Positions 45,666 to 56,554 are shown, numbered from the stretch's first letter. The stretch is DNA of 64,000 nucleotides from Leptobrachium leishanense (GCA_009667805.1 CM019067.1:248283721-248347720); one strand, 5' to 3'. The notes: generated by a model from the letters alone, not told the origin. Numbers and translations are program-made.

Positions 45666-45946
45666 TGTGCTGCGGGACATAGCTCTGTGAGCCCATGATT
45701 GGGCAACATTTGCCCCTTCAGGACTCTGAGCCCTGATTGGCATAGTCTTGCACCTGTCTTGCACCTGACCTGTGGTCAGGTGCAAGGCTGTAGCCAATTA
45801 CGAGCTTCAGGCCAGTGGAAGAGTGCATTGTGGTCCATTGTGGGCGAACACGCGGAAATGTTTGATGTTCGCCGAACAGCCGAACGGGCAATGTTCGAAT
45901 CGAACTCATGTTTGGATCGAACCGCCAGCCCATCCCTACTAATCAT

Positions 45947-47381
45947 ATCATACACAATCACATATATTGACAGTGAAACAAACATTATCCAGGGAGATCT
46001 GGGTCCTTAAATGGCGGAGGGGGCTTTTGTCAAAACCTCTGGCGATATATATATATATATGTATATATTTGCTTCGTTTGGTTTTAAGCAGAAAAATAGC
46101 AATTCAATAGTTTGGTAACAAAAAATAAAGCAGTTTAAGCATTCAAATTAATGTTTAAAAACATTGTGACTCCGAACTTAAACTCTGATGTAAATTATTA
46201 CATATTTCTGAATATAGCAATACTTGAGGTACTCTGTGTGCATGTTAGTGCCTGTTTCCTGACAGGAAAAGAATGAATAACTCAGAAGTTCCAAAAAATA
46301 AAACCTAATTGAAGGTTAAAACCTTGAAATAAAACCTAAATCAGCGCTGCGGAATATGCTGGCGCTTTATAAATTAAGAATAATAATAATAATAAAATAA
46401 TTGGTAGAACACTGAATCCTCCACAATCAATTTCACTTGCGTCGTGATATTGGTTAAATAAACTAGATGAGTCTATTTATACTACAGTAGCACCTTGAGA
46501 AACATGACAACAGGGGGTAGAAAATACCAGTATAAAAACAGCAGTGAGGGTTAATGGAAAAAACAGCAAATAAACAGCAAATAAAAGTAAATACGTAGCT
46601 TGCTAGTGAAGACTCCTAAGGGATGGCTCCTCTTCATCCGTCAATAACACATAAATAAGAATATAAGGAGTCTCACTGTAAGACAAATGAAAAAAACATA
46701 GGGCAGAACTGCATCTATAAATGATACAGAAACCCCTGCTCATAGAACATGCTCACAGGATATTAATGCAATAAGGGCACATCAAATCAATATACTCAGC
46801 CGCTGTAATCTGCCTGTAGATCTGTGGTGTAGCTGGAAACCGCTGGTGAATCAGTTTTCAGAATACTGGGTAGTTTTTATCCCCCAAGAAATTGTGTCAC
46901 CTTTCTGCTGCAGAAACATTGTCAAACATTGGAAAAAGGAAATGGGAAATGTTAAAACAAAAGATAAACCTGAGTGAGAAAAAAAAGATAGAAACAACAT
47001 ATCTTTAAAAAAATCCCAGGAATTTAAAGCAGGTTTACATATAGAAATATTTGCCTTTTTCCATTTAGGGCAAACCAACTCAAAGTAATAATTCAACACA
47101 TTCAGTAAGAAACTACTCAAAAGCATCAAATTATAATAAGAGATTGTTGTTAGATTAGTTTGTTTTAAAATATAACTAACATTATGGCTATTTTTAAAAG
47201 TGAATCACATTTGTTTTTTGTTTTTTTCCGTAAAATAGAGTTTTCATAAACACTAAAGCTATGCTGGACCATGGATGGCTTCCTAAATTGAGTGTGATGG
47301 TTATTTACAATCCAGGTCAAAATAAGTACTCGTTAGAAGAATAAATAATACCATTGATATAGGGTTAGTGTAACAGACTAA
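45947..47381. other. Unassigned DNA with mini-element
   Basis: No gene recognised. Contains a TA microsatellite (46049-46062) and the minus-strand mini-element at 46342-46396. The 92-residue frame at 46851-47129 has no family features. Confidence 0.5.
46342..46396 (-). mobile_element. (TTA)n mini-element, minus strand
   Basis: CAGCGCTGCGGAATATGCTG followed by GCGCTTTATAAATTAAG and (AAT)n: the exact reverse of the unit at 17948-18006. It lies in unrelated surroundings. Confidence 0.75.
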
Positions 47382-47563
47382 CAGGGTTATTTAGAGAGAG
47401 GTGAAAACCAGGAGAATGACTGGAGAATGGAAAATTCTAGGTCAAAATAGCCGATTTGGAAAGTGAGATAAATGGAAGAATTTTTCTGGTTTGGCTATTT
47501 TGACTTAGAATTTTCACTTCTCCAGTCATTCTCCTGCTTTTCACCTCTCTCTGAATAACCCTG
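47382..47563. mobile_element. Short MITE related to the ~0.9-kb family
   Basis: The ends CAGGGTTATTTAGAGAGAGG / CAGGGTTATTCAGAGAGAGG match the family termini. The whole 182 bp is nearly a perfect inverted repeat (long TIRs including GAGAATGACTGGAGAA, separated by ~25 bp). Flanks TAA / TAT. Probably an internally deleted or fold-back derivative. Confidence 0.75.
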
Positions 47564-47565
47564 TA

Positions 47566-48669
47566 TTTGTATAAATGAAATTCTCTGGACTGATAAAATG
47601 TGGGCACTACATTTTGAATGGGGCTAGTGTATTCATCCGTGTCTGTCTGCTGTAATTACCCTTTTTCTTGCAAATAAGTTGAAGGACAAATAGGTCTATT
47701 TGTTAACCTATGATTCCTGAATATCAAGAACATATGTTATTGGTGGATAAGACATCCAAGAGTAATTCTGGTTCTTTTGTATTTTCTATTAATTAATTTT
47801 GGCGGTATATACCATATACCATTTTCCAGATTCCAGAACATTTATATTTTGCTCCTTTGTGTGATTTTTTTGTTTTTATTTAGAGGAACAGATGATGATC
47901 CAGCTGGTAGTAGAAAATAACATGTAGAAATCTGAGTGATTTTGAAGTCACAGTTTGAATTTATTTGAGGACTAAATTAAATAATGTCTTGTGCTCCTTT
48001 CTAGCCCTGTGAACTAATGTGAAACCTCCACACACCATATGGTGTCGATGGGTGGGGAGTTGTGAGGTCTCGAAACTAAATAGGCTTTTGACTCTTTAAT
48101 GAAACGTCTAGCCGTAGTCCAGACAGTGTTGCTGTGACTGCTGAGTGAGCAGTTTTTAAACCAACAGATTAGTGGTTTCTAAGGCAACTACATCCTTTTG
48201 TTAAAAAATATACACTGACTAAAGTGGGCTGATAAATATTTAGTATTTAATAATAATAAAAAAATATGGCAAAATAGTGTTAATGTAGCAGAATGTTTCT
48301 ATATGCCATTCCGAATAGATGGATTTCAAAAGAGCTGTGACAAGCAATTACAACAAATCTGAATATTTATTAGCATAATTACATACTAGTGAAATTGTAT
48401 CAAACCCGCCTGCTCTCTCAATGGCCCTGCATCACGGAAAATGATTTCTTTAATTATGTTTTTTTTTCTTACACAAGTCATGGAAAACAAAATGACTTTG
48501 TCTAATCTACGGTAAATGACAAATATGATCTGGCAAATATTGTTTTTTTAAAGTTACTACCATCTCTGTTTAATGTAGAATGCTTAACTAATGATACGAT
48601 AAATCCTGCATCATGCAGTTGTTCTCTGCTGAAGATTACTCCCTCTGCAATCCTGTTTTCATATATATT
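47566..48669. other. Unassigned DNA
   Basis: AT-rich, no gene or element recognised. Confidence 0.5.
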
Positions 48670-48754
48670 ATGTACATTGCCTGGCCAAAAAAGTCACCAC
48701 CTGGTTTTAACTAAGCAAATAGGTGTAAGTCTTCCATTGGATAATTACTGCAGT

Positions 48755-50614
48755 ATAAACATGTGCATTTTGTTTCGTCACAATTACGAATTGATATTCA
48801 GACAAAAATCGCCATTTTCGTTAATTTTTACATTTCTGATAAATGAGATCTCAGCCGTCTGAAATTCCGAATTGACCTGAATTATGAATCGCGGTAGCAC
48901 AACGAAAACGACTAAGTGAAATATTGGAAGGCAAAATGATCCAAAAAAGATCTGAAACGATTCAAAAAGAACGAAAATGACCCGTAACGAAAAAAATGGA
49001 ATGAAAATTACCCAAAATGGAACAAAATTATTTCAAAGTATTAAAAACGGGGAGTTTTTTAACATTGAAACCTATAGGATTCACCTATAGGTTTCAACGT
49101 TAAAAAATCTGCATTTTTATTAAATATTTCTTAAATCATTTATTTTTTTCACTTTCAGCAAAAATTCAATTTGTTTATTTATTTTTTAGGATTTTTTTAT
49201 TTATTTTTTAGGATTTTTTGGGTGAAATTGTAAGTTTCCTAACTTACGGTATTTTAAATAAACAAGGCTTTTTTCCCCATAGATTTCAATGTAAAAAAAT
49301 ATTTGTGTTTTTATTAAATATTTCTTTCTGCATTGAATTGACTAGATACAATGTTTCAGCATCATGGTTAGCTCCATAGCTGTCCATAGTGCTGACCTGC
49401 TAATCTGAAGCATAGTATTTGAATATGTTCCGGCACCATGTTGAGCTCTATGGCTCTCTCCAAGGTCCTGAAACATTTTCATTGAAAGAATACTATCAGG
49501 GTAATTCAAAGAGATTCAAACAGTCACCGCACGTTCGGTGACTTTTCGTTCTCTTCAATTCGGTTCCTTTTGCCGATCCCATTTCGGTGACCCTGCGGTG
49601 TATTCAGCAAGCACCACAGGGTCCCCGAATTGCAGGGAAAAGGTAACGCAAACCCGACGAAAACGAACCGCAAAACCCAGCGAATGCACGCCGAAAACAC
49701 ACAAAAACATCTGGATTAACCTGCTGAAAACCACGGAAAAACCCGAGCAGGAGCCGATCACACGCAGCGAAGCCGCCGGAAAAAGCCGAGACCGCAGACA
49801 GAGTGAAGTGAATAAATTAGAAAAACAGTTTGCACGAATGTTTGAAAAGTGAAACGCTGTTTGCAAAGAAACTACTGAGCGAAAATGTCTGAAATTTGCA
49901 TAGGAGGTCCAGGGAATGATAATAAAAAGGGCTGTTACAGAAAAAATAATTAAACCTTAAAAAAAAAAATCGGACTTTTAAAAAAAATAAAATCAGAAAA
50001 ATTATTAAAATATCCTAAAAAATCTATAAATAAAGAGACTCTTTACTGCAGAATTTTATTATGAACGGTTTATTAGATATTGAATTAAAACAGGAATATT
50101 TTTAACATTGAAGTCTATGGGATTCTCCTGAATAAACTTGCCGAATTAAACCACCGAATGGCAGGGCATTTCGGGAACCTTTCACTGCTGGTTTGTGTTC
50201 TCTGAATAGCCGAAGCAGTGCTTTTTCATGGGGTTTTCACTGCCCTCGAACAGGCACCGAGCAGGCACCGTATGTTAAGGCAATTCGCCAGGATTTGGCG
50301 AATTGCCTGCTCTCTGGATAGCCGAATGGCCAAGAAAGGTAACCGAATGCTGATTTTCAGCGTTCGGTTACCTTTCTCAAGCAATTCGGATCTCTTTGAA
50401 TTACCCTGTATGTTTCAGATCAGCAGTTCAGCACTATGGACAGCTATGGAACTAACCATGGTTCACAATTACGAATTGTGGTAAAATAACGAACTATCCA
50501 AAATGAAAAAAAACTTACTTAAATGACCTGAAATGACTCGAATCTAAGAAAAAAACCCAGTATGAAAAAAAATCCAAAATGAAACTAAATGAAAAAAACG
50601 CTGTGCACATGTCT
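48755..50614. mobile_element. hAT-type MITE inside Tc1 relic
   Basis: Perfect 8-bp target duplication ACTGCAGT (48747-48754, 50615-50622). Inverted ends ATAAACATGTGCATTTTGTT / AGACATGTGCACAGCGTTTT. The interior has many AACGAAAATGA-type repeats and no transposase. It contains copy 3 of the ~0.9-kb family. Confidence 0.75.
49497..50408 (-). mobile_element. ~0.9-kb TIR element, copy 3
   Basis: Ends CAGGGTAATTCAAAGAGATT and the inverted match ending at 50408. TAT on both sides (49494-49496, 50409-50411). The interior is the reverse complement of copies 2 and 4: the CTTTACTGCAGAATTTTATT box and ACCGAATGGC..GCAGGCACCG are readable in inverted order. Confidence 0.82.
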
Positions 50615-50893
50615 ACTGCAGTGATTAATATGTTTGAGCTGGCTAAAAAAATTAGATCAGCTGACTACTTGAATATACTGAATTTGCAGGTTTTTCCATC
50701 ACTGGATGGAACCTTAACCCCGTTGAGATTCTTTTGGGATGTGATGGAGAAGACTTTATGCAGCTGTCTGATTACAAGATCTTGGCAACAAATTAAAGCA
50801 ATTCAGAGAAATCCTGAATCAAAGTTTAAGGCTCTCCAACAAAATATTGGAGGGTGTGAATTTTTTTTCCCCAGCTAATGATATGTATATATA

Positions 50894-51418
50894 CACTTAC
50901 AGGGCATGAGGGCTGCACCCTAAACATGAATATCTCATAATAGTGCTACTTAGACCGATAAATAATAATAAAAAGTTTTTAGAACACTACCTGAAACATA
51001 TATCTAGAGATTTAAAAACAACCAAGTGTTTTGTCTTTTTTTCTTCAAATTCTCTTTATCGATCAAGCATTTGCTTTAGACAAGAATAAACAACAGATAC
51101 ACAATACGTTCAAGGTTGGTAAGAAGCTTGTACCTTCAATTCTGAGACCCTCTATATATATATGTGTATAGTTTAATATCCAAATATTGTTTTTATGAAA
51201 TATCATTTCTTATTTATACTTTACCTAATAAAATCTATTCATTTTCTGGTGGTTATTTACCCTCTATGAACAGTCATCTGGCATCTCCTAGGGGTTTCAT
51301 GGGTGGTCCATGATTCTCATTGGGGGTTTCAATCTATATTTACCATTCGTTTTAGTCAAGAATTAACAATACATACACAATACGTTGATAAGAAACAAGA
51401 TCAGAGATTATACAGTAT
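50894..51418. other. Flank with repeated LINE-tail-like sequence
   Basis: Two stretches (51045-51110 and 51340-51390) share the pattern of CAAGAATTAACAATACATAC followed by ACAATACGTT. Minus-strand reading gives ATAAAGAGAATTTGAAG and a short A-run, like the 3' tail of a truncated LINE. Unassigned otherwise. Confidence 0.4.
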
Positions 51419-51479
51419 AATTGTGGATTATTCCAGCCTTGGTGTCAGAATAATCTTAATTTTAATAAAGACAGGAGGC

Positions 51480-51602
51480 GAATATTTTGCATTCTCTTTT
51501 CTTTACTAAATCATCAGCAGCAAGGAAAGTTTACATAGCAACAGCAGTAACCAATAAACAATAAGAGTGTAGTAAATCCTTAGCCACGCCCTCTTTTCTT
51601 GT
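51480..51602. repeat. DIRS left inverted terminal repeat
   Basis: ~120 bp repeated in inverse orientation at 57740-57855 with few differences. The outermost ~60 bp (51419-51479) are unique to this side and recur only in the internal complementary region. Confidence 0.85.
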
Positions 51603-52132
51603 AAGCTGGACGAGCAGGAGAGACGTGACTGAGAAAAAACAGAAATCCAGGAAGGTGGAAGGAAAACGGAAAACGAAGCGGAGAAGATCCAACTAGGCAG
51701 AAGTCCAGGAGACTTGTAGAAACAAAACTGGAAGCCAACGGCCATCTGAGATGAAGGGAGACCACAGGAGCAAGTCAAACTGAGGAGAAAGCAGAGGATA
51801 CGTGAAAGCACCATGCAAAGGAGGCCTGACAATCAACAGCCAACTAACAAATCATTAAAATGAAGAACTAGCCAATGGTAAGCCAACATCGAGACAGTAG
51901 TTCGAGGGCAGGCTAACAAAACAGGCAAACCCTACTAAGGGGAGAAAAATAGATTAGACAAATGTACAAGGCGAAGTGGAGACACATAAATCATACAGAA
52001 GAACACCCAGACAAACGATTATACATTTATTCCATTTGAGAAAATTTATTTAATTGTTTTTTTTTTGTTTTTTTTGTTTAAATGTAGCAGAAAATATATA
52101 GTACAATGTAAGCCAACCCGGGCCTGGGCGGG

Positions 52133-52243
52133 AGGGAAAAATATTCACCTCCTGTCTTTATTAAAATTAAGATTATTCTGACACCAAGGCTGGAATAATC
52201 CACAATTTTATATCAAGGCAGGAGGCTTCATATTTTGCAGTTT
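52133..52243. repeat. DIRS internal complementary region
   Basis: CACCTCCTGTCTTTATTAAA..GGAATAATCCACAATT is the complement of the left edge. It is followed directly by CAATTTTATATCAAGGCAGG.., the complement of the right edge. It serves as a splint for joining both cDNA ends in this family. Confidence 0.88.
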
Positions 52244-55155
52244 TAAAGCTGCACTAAAGCCCCAGATGCATGAGAACGAGGACGGAAATAGAAGGTACGA
52301 AAAGTAGCCGCCCTAGACCAATCAGCCGCCTGTAGAATATCAGCCAGAGAGCCCCCAGCGTCCGCAACAGAGGAAGCCGCCGCGCCCCGCACGGAGTGAG
52401 CACCAAAATGGGGAGCAACGCCCGCTAGGGAGAGCAGCCAGCGAACCCATCTAGAGAGGGTAGGTGAAGAGACAGGTTTGTAAGGAGAGACATAAGAGAC
52501 CAAAAGTTGGCCAGTGAGAGAAGAGCGCAAAGGACGCAAACGAGAGAGGTAAGTAGTAACACAACGAGCCACACACAGTAGATGATCAGAGAGAAAGTAA
52601 GGGTAGAAAACCTCGCGGGACAGAGTTTTAGTACGCCTGGTAAGCGTGAAGACGACACCCTCAGGGGAGAAAGCCACGGCGTGCGCATCGAATGCCCTTA
52701 CATCAGAGACACGTCGAAAGGAAAGCAAACATAAAAGAACCGTTAATTTTGCCGAGAGCTGACGGAGGGTTAGTGAGTCGTTATCCGGCCAGTTACGCAG
52801 GAAGTTGAGCATCAGTGCCACATCCCAGAACACCACATATTTAGGAGCCGGCGGGTGAGCGAGTCTAATGCCACGGAGGAGACGACAGGCAGAAGGGTCC
52901 CTACCCACAGGAACGCCACCCAGGGGGACGTGAGCCACCGAGATAGCCGAGCGGAACAAGTTAATGGTACGATAGGACTTTCCCAACGTGGAAAGGTTCG
53001 CCAAAAAATTGAGGATCAACTGCAGAGGGGCAGTAGCGGGATCAGCCTGTTGTTGCAAACACCAGCCACACCAAGTTCTCCAAGCGTAACGATAACTCTT
53101 TCTCGTGCCGGGAGCCCAGGAGTCCCATAGTAACGAGCGAGCTGCATCTGATAGTCCCGGCAGCATGCAGGGTCCCCAGAAATCGTCCACGCCACCAGGG
53201 GAAGATTGTTCTCCAAGACCATCGGGTGTGGTCTGCCTTGGGGATCCAACAGAATGGATCGGAAGGACGGGAGCAGAAGTGGATGGAGGCAGGAGAGTTC
53301 CAGCGTCAGTGGAAACCAGGGTTGAGCATGCCACAAGGGCGTGAGAAGAAGCATCCGGATCCCCCGTCGGCGGACTTCTTGGATCATTCGCGTGATCATC
53401 GGGAACGGCGGAAAAGCGTAGGCCCCCGACGGTGGCCATAATTGGAGGAAAGCATCCACTGCAGTCGCCTGTGGGTCCGGAAGCCAGCTGAAGTAAGCCT
53501 CTGTTTGATGATTCAAGCGGGAAGCGAACAGATCGAGATGAAACGGTCCCCTCAGTTCCGACAGGCGACGGAACGTAGCAACGTCCAGTTTCCAATTGCT
53601 GGAGTCCCTCCAATATCTCGAAAACCGATCTGCCACAAAATTGGAAGAACCGGGAAGGTATTCCGCCCTGAGGGAGATGTTCCGGTCCAAACAGTAATTG
53701 AAGAGGGAAAGCGTGAGGTCCGACAGGAGCTTGGAGCGGGAACCCCCTAGGCGGTTCACGTATTGGACCGCGGAGATGTTGTCCATCCGGAGAAGAAGAG
53801 TGCAGTCCCTGAGGTCCTGGGTAAAACTGCGAACGGCAAACGAGCCGGCGATGAGCTCCAGGCAATTGATGTGAAGTTGCCGCTCCTCTGGAGCCCATGC
53901 TCCGCCCGTGGATATAGTGCCGCAAGTTGCTCCCCAGCCCGATTGGCTGGCATCGGATTCCAGAATGAAATCTGGTAGTGAGCCGAAGATGGCCTGGCCG
54001 TTCCAGGCCTCCATATGGCGTAACCACCATAGGAGCTCCACTCGAACCTCCGGGGTGATGGAGACCAGCTGGTCGTAGGAGGGGTTGAGACGAAGATGTG
54101 TCGCCTTCAGACGTTGCATCGCCTGATAATGTAGTGGGCCAGGGAAAATGGCTTGGATGGAGGAAGAGAGTAGACCTACAACTCTTGCCAAATCTCAGAG
54201 GCAGATGGTGTCCAAGCTGAGGACTCCGCGTAGGGATTTTTTGATGGCTCGAAGCTTTTGCGGGGGAAGCCGCAGCTGGCAAGACATTGAGTCTATATCG
54301 AATCCGAGGAAGGTGATGGTTTGGGCGGGACGCAGTGCCGATTTGTCCCTGTTGATAATGAAGCCCAGGTCTTGTAGGAGCGTAACCACCAGGGTTGTAT
54401 GGTGAGAGGATTGCGCGGGGTCCTGTGCCAATATAAGTATGTCGTCCAGATATATGATCGTCCTGACGCCTTGGGATCGTATAAAGGCCATTACCGGTTT
54501 GAGCAGCTTCGTAAAACACCATGGCGCGGAGCTGAGGCCGAACGGCAGGCAAGTGAACTGCCAGAGGTCGTGATGCCAGTGGAACTGCAGGTACGGGCGG
54601 TGAGTGGGATGGACCGGGACCGTGAGGTAAGCGTCCGTGAGGTCCAATCTCGTGAACCAGTCGCCGTCTCGGAGGAGGTCCCTGAGGAGGTGTATACCCT
54701 CCATTTTGAAGTGGCGGTAGGCCAAGAAGGTGTTGAGAGCTTTTAGGTTTATAACCGGTCAAAGGTCCCCAGATTTTATGTGAACCAGGAATATAGTGCT
54801 GATGAAGCACGGGGAACCCCTGACGGGAGTGATGGCGCCTTTTAACTGCAAGGAGCGAAGTTCCCGGTCTATCAAGTTTGCCTCTTCTGAGGAATAACGG
54901 GCCGGGGACGGGGTAGCAGACTCGACGGGAACCTGGGAGAAGTCTATTAAATAACCTGCTACCGTTCGCTAAATCCACGAGTCTGATGTGAGTTTGCGCC
55001 ATTTGGGAAGGAAATAGCGTAAGTGACCTGCGACCGGAATGTGTGGGAGTGGGAGCGCTGAGACACTTACCAGCGGAGTAGCGGCGTCTGGGTCTGTTGA
55101 AGCCGCGACCAACAGGGACTCCACGTGCCAGGATTGGGCTGGGTCTGTATTGCAC
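52243..55155 (-). CDS. DIRS tyrosine recombinase ORF (970 aa open frame)
   Basis: An uninterrupted 970-codon frame. Only the last ~320 residues look like a recombinase: ..LPGLSDAARSLLWDSWAPGT, SYRYAWRTWCGWC (core-binding domain), LLSFRRVSDVRAF (Arg ~814), HSVRGAAASS (His ~920, Arg ~923), ADWSR (Trp ~946) and FRTFYFRP (Tyr ~956). These are the catalytic R-H-R-H/W-Y set, all present. The enzyme inserts circular DIRS DNA by strand exchange. The first ~640 residues overlap RT-RNase H in another frame and have no family identity. The real start is probably an internal Met; the candidate is not resolvable here. It ends ALVQL*, abutting the internal complementary region. Confidence 0.85.
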   Translation of the reverse strand: MQYRPSPILARGVPVGRGFNRPRRRYSAGKCLSAPTPTHSGRRSLTLFPSQMAQTHIRLVDLANGSRLFNRLLPGSRRVCYPVPGPLFLRRGKLDRPGTSLLAVKRRHHSRQGFPVLHQHYIPGSHKIWGPLTGYKPKSSQHLLGLPPLQNGGYTPPQGPPPRRRLVHEIGPHGRLPHGPGPSHSPPVPAVPLASRPLAVHLPAVRPQLRAMVFYEAAQTGNGLYTIPRRQDDHISGRHTYIGTGPRAILSPYNPGGYAPTRPGLHYQQGQIGTASRPNHHLPRIRYRLNVLPAAASPAKASSHQKIPTRSPQLGHHLPLRFGKSCRSTLFLHPSHFPWPTTLSGDATSEGDTSSSQPLLRPAGLHHPGGSSGAPMVVTPYGGLERPGHLRLTTRFHSGIRCQPIGLGSNLRHYIHGRSMGSRGAATSHQLPGAHRRLVCRSQFYPGPQGLHSSSPDGQHLRGPIREPPRGFPLQAPVGPHAFPLQLLFGPEHLPQGGIPSRFFQFCGRSVFEILEGLQQLETGRCYVPSPVGTEGTVSSRSVRFPLESSNRGLLQLASGPTGDCSGCFPPIMATVGGLRFSAVPDDHANDPRSPPTGDPDASSHALVACSTLVSTDAGTLLPPSTSAPVLPIHSVGSPRQTTPDGLGEQSSPGGVDDFWGPCMLPGLSDAARSLLWDSWAPGTRKSYRYAWRTWCGWCLQQQADPATAPLQLILNFLANLSTLGKSYRTINLFRSAISVAHVPLGGVPVGRDPSACRLLRGIRLAHPPAPKYVVFWDVALMLNFLRNWPDNDSLTLRQLSAKLTVLLCLLSFRRVSDVRAFDAHAVAFSPEGVVFTLTRRTKTLSREVFYPYFLSDHLLCVARCVTTYLSRLRPLRSSLTGQLLVSYVSPYKPVSSPTLSRWVRWLLSLAGVAPHFGAHSVRGAAASSVADAGGSLADILQAADWSRAATFRTFYFRPRSHASGALVQL
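53016..54966 (-). pseudogene. DIRS RT-RNase H-MT ORF with two stops
   Basis: One frame throughout. It reads SGDL*PVINLKALNTFLAYRHFKMEG, LDLTDAYLTVPVH (RT motif A), CLPFGLSSAPWCFTKLLKP (motif B), IIYLDDILILA (YLDD, motif C), GFIINRDKSALRPAQTITFLGF, then ICL*DLARVVGLL. Next is RNase H (FILESDASQSGWGA, NCLELIAGSFAVRSF, LLRMDNISAVQYVN, FVADRFSR) and the MT-like end (LDLFASRLNHQTEAYFSW.PDP..DAF..WPPSGAYAFPPFPM). Both stops are TGA where the family would have Arg, at ~54759-54761 and ~54195, consistent with CGA to TGA at CpG. Otherwise the gene is almost intact, so the copy is fairly young. Confidence 0.9.
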
Positions 55156-56359
55156 GTCCTGGTTTGACGTGAAGCGAGGTCTATAGGCAGCGTTTGAACG
55201 GCTGGCGACCCGACCTCTTGGTGCGCCAGCCCTGGAGGAAAAACGTTGTTGGGGTGGAAAACCCGTTTCATATTTGATTGAACCTTTTGAAGGTTCGTAT
55301 AAACGTTAACCTTTCGGTTAAGGTCTCTCATGAACAGATCCCCAAACAGTAAGCCTTTTGCTGCCGGACCCAATTCCTTGGTAGCCATGCTAGTGAGCTT
55401 TGCATCCAGCCGAAATAGCGCCGCCTTATGGCGTTCAGACGAAATGCCGACGTTGGCATTACCCAACAAACAGAGGGCACGCTGTGCCCATTCGCGGACT
55501 AGAGCAGGATCAAGCGGGCTGTTGGTGGCTAGTGCTTCGTCCGCCATTACGAAGATAAGTGAAAGGGGACTGGAGACGTCCAGAAGCTTGTCCTGGGCGA
55601 CACTGAGACCCGGTTCCAAACCCTTTCTTGGGTCCCTGCCAGCCTTACCCATGAAGGTGACGAAGTCTTCGTCAAATTCAGGGGTAAGGGACACCTTATC
55701 AGGTAGAGTCGGGCGAGGACATTCGGCCCGCAAGCGCGTCCTATCAGCCTTGTCCATGGGCAGCGCAACCAGAAGCGCAAAAATTCCGCTATATGGTCGG
55801 TGGTAACCAAGCGGAGGACCTAGGGGGGGGTGGTTGTGCGCGGGTCAAAGAAGGGCAAACCTCGGGAGTCGAGGAGCTGTAAATGGGTGTCTGCAGACGC
55901 AAGGGAGCGTGGCGGCGCAGGCATGGTAGTAAGGGGCATGATTGCCATAGCATTGGAACGGGGCTCACCCGTTGAAGCAGGAGTGGCCGGTGGGTTACCG
56001 GTAGATTCCATATCCTCCTCTTCAGGATAATCAGCCTGGTAGTCATCCAGGTCATAAGTGTCAACACCCTTGGGGTCTGAAACACATCTGGATTTTTTAA
56101 CTGGACCTTTACCCTTGCCAGCGGATTCTGACTGGCCTTTCCAGGGTCTTTTCCGTGAAGGTTCTGCAGACTCGGATTGGTCCGAGTGTGAACCGTCGGA
56201 GTGGGCCGGCGACTGGGCCCTTGAAAGAACCGGGGGTTCCGGTGGGGGGGCTGGAGGGAGCGCTATGGGGAGGGTTTCCGAAATGGCTGTCAGTAGCCAA
56301 GCTTTCAGCTCCTCCTGGTTGGAGGGAAGTTGTGGGGGATCCATAACAATGGAGACCAA
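54969..56359 (-). pseudogene. DIRS gag, one frameshift
   Basis: The amino part (frame 56359-55820; likely start MDPPQLPSNQEELKAW at 56344) is Pro/Ser-rich and acidic. It includes a basic KGKGPVKKSR patch and DLDDYQADYPEEEDME. It stops right at a run of eight C (plus-strand G, 55823-55830). The next frame continues ..LGPPLGYHRPYSGIFALLVALPMDKADRTRLRAECPRPTLPDKV and the conserved gag-like helical domain (FMGKAGRDPRKGLEPGL.., ALATNSPLDPALVREWAQRALCLLGNANVGISSERHKAALFRLD) to 54969. One lost C in the homopolymer explains the break; slippage there is also possible. The protein is the presumed particle/nucleoprotein component. Confidence 0.82.
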
Positions 56360-56554
56360 GAAAAACGGGGCTCACCCGCAGGGAAATATAAAAAATTATA
56401 TTTATTAATTAGTTAAATCGATCCGAGTGTGCGGATCTAGGCGCCGCTCAGCGGCTTACACGCGATTTTCGCGGGCTTTTTTCGTGCGTCCGTCGGATCG
56501 GAACAGTGTTTCGGGGCTCACCCGAGGTAGGAGAGCAGGCTGTTTGTGTGAGAG

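Larger units (their letters stand above)
37809..45938 (-). mobile_element. BED-finger hAT transposon, 8.1 kb
   Basis: Perfect 8-bp target duplication CTAATCAT (37801-37808, 45939-45946). Inverted ends TAGGGATGAGCC / TAGGGATGGGCT. The transposase lies on the minus strand in pieces from 45170 to 38478. Interruptions are LTR-like insertions at 39614-40384, 40676-41966 and ~42890-43755, and a Harbinger-like MITE at 44587-45015. The termini also have subterminal GTTCGAATCGAACT-type inverted motifs. A relatively large, once autonomous element. Confidence 0.92.
48674..50893 (+). pseudogene. Tc1-like transposon relic
   Basis: The left end ACATTGCCTGGCCAAAAAAG, followed by CCACCTGG and AACTAAGCAAATAGGT, matches a widespread Tc1-type terminus. 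The far end (GGGTGTGAATTTTTTTTCCC, CAGC) is its decayed inverse. Past the internal insertion, 50620-50880 encodes a transposase tail (SLDGTLTPLRFFWDVMEKTL) resembling the Tc1 pattern SPDLNPIE.LWDVxEK. The third catalytic acid region is altered. Most of the gene is missing. Insertion 48755-50614 separates the terminus from the remnant. Confidence 0.7.

Noticed and set aside
52855..53345. Plus-strand frames antisense to the DIRS recombinase
   Set aside because: Shadows of a GC-rich gene; no domain, and the minus-strand frame carries clear catalytic motifs.
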